Position numbers and translations under genes: made by a program. From Pseudomonadota bacterium (GTDB taxonomy: Bacteria; Pseudomonadota; Alphaproteobacteria; Rhizobiales; Hyphomicrobiaceae): 9,793 nt of DNA. The DNA is taken from the NCBI GenBank assembly GCA_023412805.1, contig JAEZRM010000147.1, forward strand, positions 1 to 9,793. The letters are read 5' to 3'. Below the pieces are notes generated by a model. It was not told the origin of the DNA and searched no databases. It worked only from the letters and a program-made list of their open reading frames with translations. Below are positions 1-6,706 of this stretch, piece by piece (positions within the stretch are counted from its first letter, which is position 1; each line of letters opens with the position of its first letter).

Positions 1-1109
1 CTCTCGAACAGCCGCTTCTGCAGCATCATGCGCGGCACGAGCGACGAGATGTAGAGGTGTTCCTGCAGCGTATGCGCGCCGCTCCCGTCGACGCCGAGAC
101 CGTCGAGCGTCGGCACCTTGTGCGCGGTGAAATTGCCGTCGCTGCCGCCGCCCGTCGAGAGATCATGCAGCTCGAAGCCGAGTTCGGCCGCAATCCCCTT
201 GGCGTGCGCGAAAAGCGCCGCGATCCCCGCATTCTTCTCGAAGGGCGGCCGGTTGAGACCACCTTTGATGGTGAGCTGAACGGCCGGGTTGTGCGGCTTG
301 AGGGCCTTGAGACGTGCATCGAATTCGTCCGCATCGGCAACCGTCAGAACGCGCATGTCGATCGTCGCCGTGCAATGCTCGGGCACGACGTTGTCCGCCG
401 TACCGCCCTGTATGCGTCCAATGTTGAACGTGACGCCGCGCTTGTAGTCGGTCCAGCTATCGATGGTCGCGACCTGGCGCGCGACCTCCGCAATGGCATT
501 CAAGCCTTCATGATGCTTGCTGCCGGAATGCGCAGGACGCCCATGCGCGCTCATGACATACCGGCCGACGCCCTTGCGGCCCGTCACGACACGGCCACCG
601 TCACGCGCCGGCTCGGTCACCAGTACATACTTCGCGCGCTCGGCCTCGGCCTCGATAAGGCTCCGCGACGTTATGCTGCCGGTCTCCTCGTCCGAGACGT
701 ACAGAAAGCGAATGGGCAGGCCGTTCGGCGTTGGTCCCGCAGCAATGGCGCGATAGGCACAAAGCGCGATGTAGGCACCGCCCTTCATGTCGTAGATGCC
801 GGGGCCATAGGCCTTGTCGCCCTCGACGCGGAAGGGGAGATCCTTCGCCAGCGTGCCCTTGGGATGCACCGTATCGAGATGGCAGAGGACGAGGATGCCG
901 GGACCGTCGCCACCCCAAGCCGAGGTGATGCGCAGATGGTCGCCACGGCCCTTGGTGCCGGGAATGCGCTCGACCGTGGCACCTGCCGCCTCATAGTCGG
1001 CGGCGCACTTCGACATCATGCGATTGACACCCTCGACATCGGCCGTCTGGCTCTCGATGTCGACCCAGGTCTTGAGGCCCGCGAGAATTTCCTCAGCCGT
1101 GATGTCCAT
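1..1109 (-). CDS. M20-family metallopeptidase, glutamate carboxypeptidase-like (C-terminus cut by window edge)
   Basis: Translating the minus strand from the ATG at 1109 gives an open frame of 369 codons that leaves the window at its left edge without a stop. It reads as a di-zinc M20 peptidase of the carboxypeptidase G2 type, which removes C-terminal glutamate or similar residues from peptides or folate-like substrates. Visible motifs are HLDTV (H77 and D79, metal ligand and its support), YDMKGG (D107, bridging ligand), SDEETG (E141 catalytic base, E142 ligand), TEP (E166, probable ligand) and a late GSGAHT (H346, last ligand). All expected metal-site residues are therefore present and only a short tail should be missing. 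I see no signal peptide at the start (MDITAEEIL), so it is probably cytoplasmic. GGGAC and GAGGG lie just upstream of the ATG as possible ribosome binding sites. It starts 72 nt after the stop of the transporter gene on the same strand, suggesting co-transcription. The exact substrate cannot be told. Confidence 0.9.
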   Translation of the reverse strand, partial: MDITAEEILAGLKTWVDIESQTADVEGVNRMMSKCAADYEAAGATVERIPGTKGRGDHLRITSAWGGDGPGILVLCHLDTVHPKGTLAKDLPFRVEGDKAYGPGIYDMKGGAYIALCAYRAIAAGPTPNGLPIRFLYVSDEETGSITSRSLIEAEAERAKYVLVTEPARDGGRVVTGRKGVGRYVMSAHGRPAHSGSKHHEGLNAIAEVARQVATIDSWTDYKRGVTFNIGRIQGGTADNVVPEHCTATIDMRVLTVADADEFDARLKALKPHNPAVQLTIKGGLNRPPFEKNAGIAALFAHAKGIAAELGFELHDLSTGGGSDGNFTAHKVPTLDGLGVDGSGAHTLQEHLYISSLVPRMMLQKRLFE

Positions 1110-1181
1110 GTCCCCGTACTCCCTCGAAGAGTGCCCGTTTGAGGTCTTTCTAGCCTCTCTCGCCGGCGTCACCATTCACGT

Positions 1182-2087
1182 TTACGCGCGGCCTTTCCGC
1201 GCAATCCGGGCTTCCCTCCAGGTGACGAAAAGCGTCGAGCCGACGATGAGGGCGGCACCGAGCCACGTCGACCAGCCCGGGATCTCGCTGAAGAAGATGA
1301 ACCCCCAGGCCACCATCCAGAGGAGCCGCACGTAGTCCGCGGGCATGAGAATGCTGGCCTCCGTCATCTTGAGGGCCTGCACGTAGCAGTAGTTTCCAAT
1401 AGCAGCTACGATCCCCATGCCGATCAGTGCACTCCAGGCCTCGGTGCTCGGCATGACCCAGACGGGAATGGTCGCCAGCCCCGCGATCGGTGCGATCATG
1501 AGCGGCTGGTAAAAGGAGATCGTGATCGGGCTATCGAAGCGCGTGAGATCTTTCGCAATGAGCAGCGACATTGCCCAAAGGATGCTCGATCCAACGGCAG
1601 CAATGGCTGCGAGCGAAATCGCCTCGAACCCCGGCTTCAGCACGACAGTGGCGCCGATCAGCCCGATCACGACGGCGCTCGCGCGCCTGACGCCAACTGT
1701 CTCGCGGAAGTACAGCGCGGCCCCGATCGTGATGAAGATCGGCGTCGTGAAGCTCAGCACGCCCGCATCCGCAAGCGGCATGTTGGCGAGCGCGTAGTAC
1801 CACGTCCACATGGATGCGACGCCGAGGGCACCGCGCACCACCTGGAGCGGGAGATTGTTGGTGCGCCATGCCATGTGCCCAGGCCGGAAGACGAACGGCG
1901 CGGTCATCAGCAGGGTGAACACGGCGCGCAGGAACACAACCTCGATCGAAGGCAGGTGCGCGCCGACATAGCGCACACCGAGATGCAGCAGGGACGAGTT
2001 GAACCCCGCAAACAGCATGAGGAGGACAGCCGCGACGACGGTATTCCGCCCGGCCGAGCCCACAGCGGCGGCTTCATGGCCGGTCAT
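1182..2087 (-). CDS. EamA/DMT-superfamily membrane transporter
   Basis: This 301-residue protein has about ten hydrophobic segments arranged as two EamA halves (roughly residues 16-148 and 157-294), the usual size and layout of drug/metabolite transporters. These are inner-membrane permeases or exporters for small molecules such as amino acids, nucleobases or drugs. Recognisable parts include the first helix (VVAAVLLMLFAGFNSSLLHL), the end of the first half with PLADAGVLSFTTPIF and FRETVG, and the end of the second half with KMTEASILMPADYVRLLW and FFSEIPGWSTWLGAALI. The proline and glutamate positions before the last helices of each half are typical of the family. The ATG at 2087 is preceded by GAGGG at a spacing of 3-5 nt. 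A 25-codon ORF ends 32 nt upstream, and an M20 peptidase gene begins 72 nt downstream on the same strand. A link between the peptidase and export or uptake of its product is possible but is only inference. The substrate is unknown. Confidence 0.9.
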   Translation of the reverse strand: MTGHEAAAVGSAGRNTVVAAVLLMLFAGFNSSLLHLGVRYVGAHLPSIEVVFLRAVFTLLMTAPFVFRPGHMAWRTNNLPLQVVRGALGVASMWTWYYALANMPLADAGVLSFTTPIFITIGAALYFRETVGVRRASAVVIGLIGATVVLKPGFEAISLAAIAAVGSSILWAMSLLIAKDLTRFDSPITISFYQPLMIAPIAGLATIPVWVMPSTEAWSALIGMGIVAAIGNYCYVQALKMTEASILMPADYVRLLWMVAWGFIFFSEIPGWSTWLGAALIVGSTLFVTWREARIARKGRA

Positions 2088-2119
2088 TTTCCCTCATCCT
2101 GCCAGTATCGCGCTTGCCT

Positions 2120-2197
2120 TCAAACGAGGCCGAGCACACCGAAGAAACCAACGGCAAGCGCGCCGGCAAAAGCCAGCAGGAACAGCAGCCACCTCAT
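2120..2197 (-). CDS. Candidate 25-residue single-helix membrane peptide
   Basis: A minus-strand ATG at 2197 opens a 25-codon frame ending in TGA at 2120. The predicted peptide begins MRWLLFLLAFAGAL and ends FFGVLGLV. It has a single charged residue (R2) followed by an unbroken hydrophobic stretch, so it would form one transmembrane helix with a positive-inside N-terminus. Small residues spaced along the helix (A-G-A-...-G) could favour helix packing. The start is supported by a strong GGGAGGGAG purine tract about 7 nt upstream. The ORF lies on the same strand as, and 32 nt before, the DMT transporter, so it might be a co-transcribed partner or a translated leader. I do not recognise the family. 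Very short hydrophobic ORFs occur by chance in such sequence, so this is a candidate only; the ribosome binding site and clean N-terminal topology are what raise it above background. Confidence 0.42.
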   Translation of the reverse strand: MRWLLFLLAFAGALAVGFFGVLGLV

Positions 2198-2354
2198 CGC
2201 GCGCTCCCTCCCTGGGAGAGTGCCGCGCTGGCAATGGCAGCATTGTCCAGGCTGTGCCCGGGTTTACCGCTCTTCTGCCGGCCGGGCCGAATGGCCCGCA
2301 GCGCGACACCGGCGCACTATGGCAAGCGCGCCCCGACTTGGGTAGAGGCGACCT

Positions 2355-2741
2355 TCAGGCGCCGGCGCGCTGATCGTCCGGCGAGAAGATCACATAGGCG
2401 AATATCAAGATACCAACGCCGACGATCATCGAGCCGCCCGCCAGCAACGGCTCGAACTGCGGATGGCCCGTGTATTTGAGGTACAGAGCGGGCAGCATGA
2501 TCACCATGCCAAGCACGTAGACGATGTAGTGCGCCATCGCGACGCGCCACGCTGCTTTGGCCGGCTGCAGGGCGTAATACCCGCCGAACAGGCCGGACGT
2601 CACCCAGCCGAGCAGGAGGATGTGGGCGTGCGCTGGCATTGCCGAATGATCCTGCGCAATGCCCATCTGCAGCCCGAGCCCCACGCCAATCACAAGGAAT
2701 ATTGTCGCCGTCTTTATGAAAAGCTGCGAGATGCGCGGCAT
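2355..2741 (-). CDS. Small four-helix haem-copper oxidase subunit I-like membrane protein
   Basis: The start chosen is the ATG at 2741 (MPRISQLF), because a perfect GGAGG sits 6 nt upstream; a longer frame open to 2795 has no such site. The product is 128 residues with four predicted transmembrane helices (about 7-28, 37-58, 70-90 and 98-119). The motif PAHAHILLLGW (H38, H40) followed by LFGGYY, and a further histidine at the start of helix 3 (H71), resemble helix and haem-ligand patterns in NorB/cbb3-type subunit I. The protein is only about a quarter of a full subunit I and lacks the CuB site. Small proteins of this kind are, as far as I recall, annotated simply as 'cytochrome-c oxidase' in Hyphomicrobiales, with no established function. 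It may bind haem through H38/H40 and H71, but that is inference. It is transcribed away from rpmH and is monocistronic or leads the minus-strand group; 157 nt separate its stop from the next candidate ORF. Confidence 0.72.
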   Translation of the reverse strand: MPRISQLFIKTATIFLVIGVGLGLQMGIAQDHSAMPAHAHILLLGWVTSGLFGGYYALQPAKAAWRVAMAHYIVYVLGMVIMLPALYLKYTGHPQFEPLLAGGSMIVGVGILIFAYVIFSPDDQRAGA

Positions 2742-2843
2742 TGAAATCCTCCCTCGTTTTGTCGATGCTGGCCGCCGCTGCTGGGGCCTGAACATAGCTC
2801 AGTCCGCTCTCGCCAGCGAGGACGCGGCCTAATGCGCCGCCGA

Positions 2844-2872
2844 TTGACTTGCCGCCGAGCCGCCCATATAAG
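2844..2872 (+). promoter_or_regulatory. Sigma-70-type promoter for the rpmH-rnpA-yidC-engB cluster
   Basis: TTGACT at 2844-2849 and TATAAG at 2867-2872 are separated by exactly 17 nt, a near-consensus housekeeping promoter. It points at rpmH, with a predicted start near 2879 and therefore a leader of about 140 nt. It lies in the divergent gap between the minus-strand oxidase-like gene and rpmH (2742-3018), where no convincing protein gene is seen. Strong promoters are expected for ribosomal-protein genes. Confidence 0.65.
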
Positions 2873-2910
2873 CCGAGCACTCTTTCGGAGATACGGGCGT
2901 ACCGTTTCCG

Positions 2911-2961
2911 GCGACCACGCTGGGAAGCGGCGCGCCGATTGGTGTTGCAGCGACCACGCTG
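2911..2961 (+). repeat. Pair of 12-bp direct repeats in the rpmH leader
   Basis: GCGACCACGCTG occurs at 2911-2922 and again at 2950-2961, 39 nt apart start to start. Both copies fall inside the predicted untranslated leader between the promoter and rpmH. They could be protein or RNA contact sites, or chance in GC-rich sequence. No known ribosomal-protein leader motif was recognised. Confidence 0.4.
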
Positions 2962-3018
2962 CGCCTTGGGGATGCGCCCGGCGGACCTGCTGCCGAGGCA
3001 AGCAATGGAGAACGTACC

Positions 3019-3153
3019 GTGAAGCGGACCTATCAGCCGAGCAAGCTTGTGCGTAAGCGCCGGCATGGCTTCCGCGCCCGCATGGCGACCGTCGGCGGCC
3101 GCAATGTCATCGCGCGCCGGCGCGCCAAGGGCCGCAAGCGCCTGTCGGCCTGA
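3019..3153 (+). CDS. rpmH: 50S ribosomal protein L34
   Basis: This 44-residue, very basic protein begins (V/M)KRTYQPSKLVRKRRHGF and ends KGRKRLSA, the invariant L34 pattern, at the family's normal length. L34 binds 23S rRNA in the large ribosomal subunit. Translation starts at GTG, with GGAG 8 nt upstream; the conserved KRTYQPS immediately after fixes this start. It is the first gene of the cluster behind the 2844-2872 promoter and precedes rnpA, the near-universal bacterial order. About 130 nt separate it from rnpA; this gap shows no other gene or obvious terminator. Confidence 0.97.
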   Translation: MKRTYQPSKLVRKRRHGFRARMATVGGRNVIARRRAKGRKRLSA

Positions 3154-3282
3154 GCCTGACCGTGCCTCGCGTCGGGGTGGTGGGCGGTCGCGCCGACGGG
3201 CGGCGAACTGCGCAGGCTCCGGACGTAGCGGCATAGAGTCTGCTTGGCGTCCCAGGTGTGTTTCGGTGATCGGATGCACCTC

Positions 3283-3810
3283 ATGGCCATCGCGACACTG
3301 AAGCGGCGTGCTGAGTTCCTCCGAGTTCGTGGCGGTCGACGCTGGTCAACCCCCGCGTTCGTTATCGAAATGCGGGCACGTTCCGGGAGCGATCGACCCA
3401 TGAGGGCCGACATTGGGGCCGAGGCTGGCGGGCAGGTCCGGGAAACCGAGGATCGACTCACGCTGCACGCCCCCTCTCCCGCCGGCCCCGCGCGATTCGG
3501 CTTCACCGCTACCAAGAAGCTCGGCAATGCCGTCACGCGCAACCTGATCCGCCGCCGCCTCAAGGAGGCCGTGCGGCTCGTCGCCCCAGGGCGCGCCCGG
3601 GCGGGTTGCGACTATGTACTGATCGCGCGGGAGGCGGCGGCGACACGCTCCTTTGCCGTCCTCGAGCGCGATCTCGCCACGGCCTTCGACGCACTCCACG
3701 CGCCGGCCACCGGCGGACAGCGCACATCGCGCCAGGAAACACGCGGCGGCACCCGCCCCTCATCGACGCGCGGCCGGGCCGGAAGCCCGCGCCCTGCAAG
3801 CGAAGGCTGA
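3283..3810 (+). CDS. rnpA: Ribonuclease P protein component (long form)
   Basis: RnpA is the protein cofactor of RNase P, which trims the 5' leader of pre-tRNAs with the RNA subunit. The start chosen (ATG 3283, MAIATLKRRAEFLRV) puts the family's LKRRAEF opening at the N-terminus. ATG 3274, GTG 3256 and TTG 3244 are in-frame alternatives, and none has a strong ribosome binding site. The core is clear: FGFTATKKLGNAVTRN (about residues 72-87) runs into the RNR motif RNLIRRRLKE (86-95), then GCDYVLIARE. At 175 residues it is longer than the usual 110-130. A polar segment of about 35-40 residues (31-70) sits between the first strand (STPAFVIEM) and FGFT, and a tail of about 35 residues rich in R, T, S and G follows the last helix. 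The stop is 7 nt before the yidC ATG, so the two are probably co-transcribed. No yidD gene lies between them. Confidence 0.93.
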   Translation: MAIATLKRRAEFLRVRGGRRWSTPAFVIEMRARSGSDRPMRADIGAEAGGQVRETEDRLTLHAPSPAGPARFGFTATKKLGNAVTRNLIRRRLKEAVRLVAPGRARAGCDYVLIAREAAATRSFAVLERDLATAFDALHAPATGGQRTSRQETRGGTRPSSTRGRAGSPRPASEG

Positions 3811-3817
3811 CAACCCG

Positions 3818-5716
3818 ATGATGCAGCAAGACGACAACCAGAAGAACCTCCTGCTCGCGATCGTACTGTCGATCGGCGTGCTGCTCTTCTGGCAGTTCTA
3901 TTATGCCGGCCCGAAGATGCAGCAGGAGCGCGATCGCGTCGCCCGCCAGGAGCAGACGCAGCAGACGCCGGCTCCGGGTGCACCGGGAGCGGGAGCACCG
4001 GTCGCGGCCCCCGAGGGCTCTCCGGTTGCGGCGCCGGGTAGCGCTCCCGTCGCTGCTCCCGGCACCGTGCCGGGCGCCGCCACGCCAGCCGGCGCGGTCC
4101 ACACGCGCGAGACCGCGCTCAAATCCTCGCCCCGCATTGCCATCGCGACGCCGAGCTTGACGGGTTCCGTCTCGCTGCGCGGCGGTCGCATCGACGACCT
4201 CGTGCTCGTGAAGTACCGCGAGCAGGTATCGCCGACGAGCCCGAACGTCGTCCTGTTCTCCCCCGCCGAAGCACCGAACGCCTATTTCGCCGAGCACGGC
4301 TGGGTCGCCGCCGGCGGCAGCACCGTCAAGCTGCCAGGGCGAGACACCGTCTGGACGGCCGAGTCGACCGGCCAGCTCACACCTGCCAATCCCGCGCGCC
4401 TCACCTGGGACAATGGCGAAGGGCTTCTCTTCCGCCGCATCATCACGGTCGACAACGAGTACATGTTCACGGTCCGCGACGAGGTCGAGAACAAGTCGCA
4501 GACCGCGCAGTCGCTGTTCCCCTATGCGCGCATCTACCGCGTCGGCACCCCCAAGCTCGAAGGCTTCTTCATTCTGCATGAAGGCCTGATCGGCGTGATC
4601 GGCGAGCAGGGGCTGCAGGAGATCAAATACGCCTCCGTCCTCGAGGAAGGCGGCAACAAGACGATCGAAAAGGCGCTCGGCGGCTGGCTCGGCATCACCG
4701 ACAAGTATTGGGCCGCCGCCGTCGTCCCGAGCCAGACGATGGAGTATCGCGCGAGCTTCCTCGGTATTCCGGGAAGCCCCGGCCAGCGCGAGGCCTTCCA
4801 GACCGATTATCTCGCCGCGATGGTCACCGTCGCCCCTGGCGCGACAGGCTCGACCGAAGGCCATCTCTTTGCCGGCGCCAAGGAAGTCAATGTCATCGAC
4901 GGCTATGCCGAGAAGCTGACGATCAAGAAGTTCGACCTGCTGGTCGACTGGGGCTGGTTCTACTTCATCACCAAGCCGCTCTTTCATCTGATCCATTGGC
5001 TGGCGAGCTGGTTCGCGAGCCTCGGCGCCACCGCGAACTTCGGCCTTGCGATCCTCGCGACGACCGTTCTCGTCAAGCTCGTCTTCTTCCCCCTCGCCAA
5101 CAAGTCCTACGAGTCCATGGCGAAGATGAAGAACCTGCAGCCCGAGATGGAGAAGCTGCGCGAGCGCTACAAGGATGACCGCGCCAAGCAGCAGCAGGAG
5201 CTGATGGCGCTCTACAAGAAGGAAAAGATCAATCCGCTCGCGGGCTGTCTGCCGATCCTTCTGCAAATCCCGGTCTTCTTCGCGCTCTACAAGGTGCTGT
5301 TCGTGACCATCGACATGCGTCACGCGCCCTTCTACGGCTGGATCAAGGATCTCTCGGCGCCTGATCCGACCTCGCTCTTCAATCTGTTCGGCCTGCTGCC
5401 GTACACGGTGCCCGACTTCCTGCACATCGGCGTGTGGCCAATCATCATGGGCATCACGATGTGGGTCCAGATGCAGCTCAACCCGCAGCAGCCCGATCCG
5501 CTCCAGCAAAAGATCTTCAACTGGATGCCGGTGCTGTTCACGTTCCTGCTGGCATCGTTCCCGGCCGGCCTCGTGATCTACTGGGCCTGGAACAACGTGC
5601 TTTCGCTGCTCCAGCAGTACGCGATCATGCGCAAGAACAACACCGAGGTGCATCTCTGGAAGAACCTCGGCATCGAGAAGTGGCTGGCGTCGCGGCGCGC
5701 CGCCGATAAGAAGTGA
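3818..5716 (+). CDS. yidC: Membrane protein insertase YidC
   Basis: YidC inserts and folds inner-membrane proteins, alone or with SecYEG. The ATG pair at 3818/3821 gives MMQQDDNQKN followed directly by the first transmembrane helix (LLLAIVLSIGVLLFWQFYY). A longer frame open to 3653 overlaps rnpA and is not used. At 632 residues it has the Gram-negative layout: helix 1, a Pro/Ala-rich linker (about 44-95, with PVAAP three times), a periplasmic beta domain, and the conserved five-helix insertase core from about residue 375. Core landmarks are TTVLVKLVFFPL, SMAKMKNLQPEMEKLRERY, KINPLAGCLPILLQIPVFFALY and FPAGLVIYW. The groove position that is R366 in E. coli is lysine here (K420), which keeps the positive charge. 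The tail is basic (SRRAADKK). The start lies 7 nt after the rnpA stop with only a weak AAGG site; the stop overlaps engB by GTGA. Confidence 0.97.
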   Translation: MMQQDDNQKNLLLAIVLSIGVLLFWQFYYAGPKMQQERDRVARQEQTQQTPAPGAPGAGAPVAAPEGSPVAAPGSAPVAAPGTVPGAATPAGAVHTRETALKSSPRIAIATPSLTGSVSLRGGRIDDLVLVKYREQVSPTSPNVVLFSPAEAPNAYFAEHGWVAAGGSTVKLPGRDTVWTAESTGQLTPANPARLTWDNGEGLLFRRIITVDNEYMFTVRDEVENKSQTAQSLFPYARIYRVGTPKLEGFFILHEGLIGVIGEQGLQEIKYASVLEEGGNKTIEKALGGWLGITDKYWAAAVVPSQTMEYRASFLGIPGSPGQREAFQTDYLAAMVTVAPGATGSTEGHLFAGAKEVNVIDGYAEKLTIKKFDLLVDWGWFYFITKPLFHLIHWLASWFASLGATANFGLAILATTVLVKLVFFPLANKSYESMAKMKNLQPEMEKLRERYKDDRAKQQQELMALYKKEKINPLAGCLPILLQIPVFFALYKVLFVTIDMRHAPFYGWIKDLSAPDPTSLFNLFGLLPYTVPDFLHIGVWPIIMGITMWVQMQLNPQQPDPLQQKIFNWMPVLFTFLLASFPAGLVIYWAWNNVLSLLQQYAIMRKNNTEVHLWKNLGIEKWLASRRAADKK

Positions 5717-6366
5717 CCGGCGGCGCTTCGCCCCGGGACGACGCCGGTGACCGCCTCTTCCGCGGTCACTGGATCTTCCTCAAGAGCGTTCCCACGCTCG
5801 AAGTCCTTCCGGAGGCCGACCGGCCCGAGGTCGCCTTTGCCGGACGCTCGAACGTCGGCAAGTCGACCCTCATCAACGCGCTCGTCGACCAGCATGGACT
5901 GGCACGCGCCTCGAACACCCCTGGACGCACGCAGGCGCTGAACTACTTCGGCCCCGAGCGCCCCGAACCGCCATTCTATCTTGTCGACATGCCGGGCTAT
6001 GGCTTCGCCAAGGCACCAAAGGAGATGGTCGACGCCTGGACGGCCCTCGTCCGCGACTATCTGCGCGGCCGGCCTAACCTCTCCCGCACTTTCCTGCTGA
6101 TCGATGCCCGCCATGGCCTGAAGCCGGTCGATCGCGAGATCATGAAGCTACTCGACGAGGCCGCCGTTTCCTTTCAGGTCGTTCTGACCAAAGCGGACAA
6201 ACTCACGCACAAGGCGCTCGAGCACGTCATTGCTGCAACGCAGAAAGAGATCAAGTCGCACCCCGCGGCCATGCCGGAGGTTCTGGCAACCTCGTCGGAA
6301 AAGAAGCGTGGGTTCGAGGAGCTGCGCGCGGCGATCGCCGCCATCGTCTTCGGCTTGCGAAGCTGA
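5713..6366 (+). CDS. engB: Ribosome biogenesis GTP-binding protein EngB/YihA/YsxC
   Basis: This 217-residue TrmE-Era-EngA-EngB-Septin-like GTPase is involved in late assembly of the large ribosomal subunit and is usually essential. All G motifs are visible: G1 GRSNVGKS (44-51), G2 TPGRT (69-73), G3 DMPG (92-95) within VDMPGYGFAK, G4 TKAD (159-162) and G5 SSEKK (194-198). The GTG start at 5713 shares GTGA with the yidC stop, so translation is probably coupled. The N-terminal 20 residues are poorly conserved and the conserved part begins around GHWIFLKSVP. Length and motifs are normal for the family. In many Hyphomicrobiales argB follows engB; here a 340-nt gap and the cox genes follow instead. 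Confidence 0.96.
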   Translation: MTGGASPRDDAGDRLFRGHWIFLKSVPTLEVLPEADRPEVAFAGRSNVGKSTLINALVDQHGLARASNTPGRTQALNYFGPERPEPPFYLVDMPGYGFAKAPKEMVDAWTALVRDYLRGRPNLSRTFLLIDARHGLKPVDREIMKLLDEAAVSFQVVLTKADKLTHKALEHVIAATQKEIKSHPAAMPEVLATSSEKKRGFEELRAAIAAIVFGLRS

Positions 6367-6546
6367 AGCGCTCGCCGCGGTCCGGGATGCCCATCAGAGA
6401 ATCGGTTCGCGTGCCGCGAAATGCCGCAGCGGGGCCGACAAGGCCACTGTCGCCTCGCAGGCGCGACACCGGTAAGCACCATGCACGAAATGAGCTCGCT
6501 CGACATTTCCTGCTGGCCGCAAGAGTGGGCGGGCTGATCGAATTCC

Positions 6547-6589
6547 GTGCAAATTTGTGCGCCGCGATGGCTGCTGCGCTAGTTTGCAC
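6547..6589 (+). promoter_or_regulatory. Possible operator: inverted repeat just upstream of the cox promoter
   Basis: GTGCAAA at 6547-6553 and TTTGCAC at 6583-6589 are exact inverted copies separated by 29 nt. The right copy ends two bases before the -35 hexamer. The left copy also contains the short palindrome CAAATTTG (6550-6557). The layout suits binding by a dimeric or looping regulator that activates or represses cox transcription, but no regulator is identified and the arms are short enough to arise by chance. Confidence 0.3.
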
Positions 6590-6591
6590 CC

Positions 6592-6619
6592 TTGAGACCT
6601 TCAAATGTGCGGCTATAAC
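6592..6619 (+). promoter_or_regulatory. Sigma-70-type promoter for coxB-coxA-ctaB
   Basis: TTGAGA (6592-6597) and TATAAC (6614-6619) are 16 nt apart, close to the housekeeping consensus. A start near 6626 would leave a leader of about 80 nt before coxB. TATAAC stands out against the surrounding GC-rich sequence, and the position fits the first gene of the oxidase cluster. Confidence 0.55.
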
Positions 6620-6706
6620 GTGGTCGCGACGGGCGACGAATTTGTCGGATTGAGGGCGACCTGGGCAGGCGCAAGGCGCCCCGGGCGATGCTGGGAGCGG
6701 ATGGGA

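Larger units (their letters stand above)
6367..6706 (+). other. Intergenic region between engB and coxB
   Basis: This 340-nt stretch has no ORF I would call. It contains a weak bulged hairpin at about 6448-6467 (TGTCGC pairing with GCGACA), not followed by a T-run, so it is not a clear terminator for engB. It then holds a 7-bp dyad (6547-6589), a promoter (6592-6619) and a GGGAG site at 6693-6697 before the coxB start. Frames running through it (for example an 88-codon one from 6387) show no recognisable protein and cross the promoter. Confidence 0.6.

Noticed and set aside
57..1142. 361-codon plus-strand frame over the M20 peptidase
   Set aside because: The minus strand encodes all metal-site motifs of M20 peptidases in order; the plus-strand frame has none.
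2284..2297. GGGCC-GAAT-GGCCC hairpin as a terminator for the oxidase-like gene
   Set aside because: Only a 5-bp stem with no T-run on either strand; too weak to call.
2742..3018. Chromosome origin or DnaA boxes near rpmH
   Set aside because: No TTATCCACA-like boxes or AT-rich unwinding region seen, and the origin is not normally beside rpmH in alphaproteobacteria.
2317..3279. 320-codon minus-strand frame
   Set aside because: It crosses the rpmH promoter, rpmH itself and most of the oxidase-like gene in another frame, with Arg/Ala-rich composition and no motif.
3653..3817. In-frame N-terminal extension of yidC
   Set aside because: It overlaps the rnpA coding sequence and adds an Arg/Pro-rich segment before the first helix; the ATG at 3818 gives the normal YidC start.
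3560..5653. 697-codon open frame on the minus strand opposite yidC
   Set aside because: It is antisense to a clearly real yidC; long antisense frames are expected in GC-rich coding DNA with this codon use, and the translation shows only biased E/R/D/H composition with no family motif.
6605..6706. In-frame N-terminal extension of coxB
   Set aside because: It would begin inside the promoter spacer, before the -10 element, and place extra residues ahead of a good signal peptide; ATG 6707 has a ribosome binding site.
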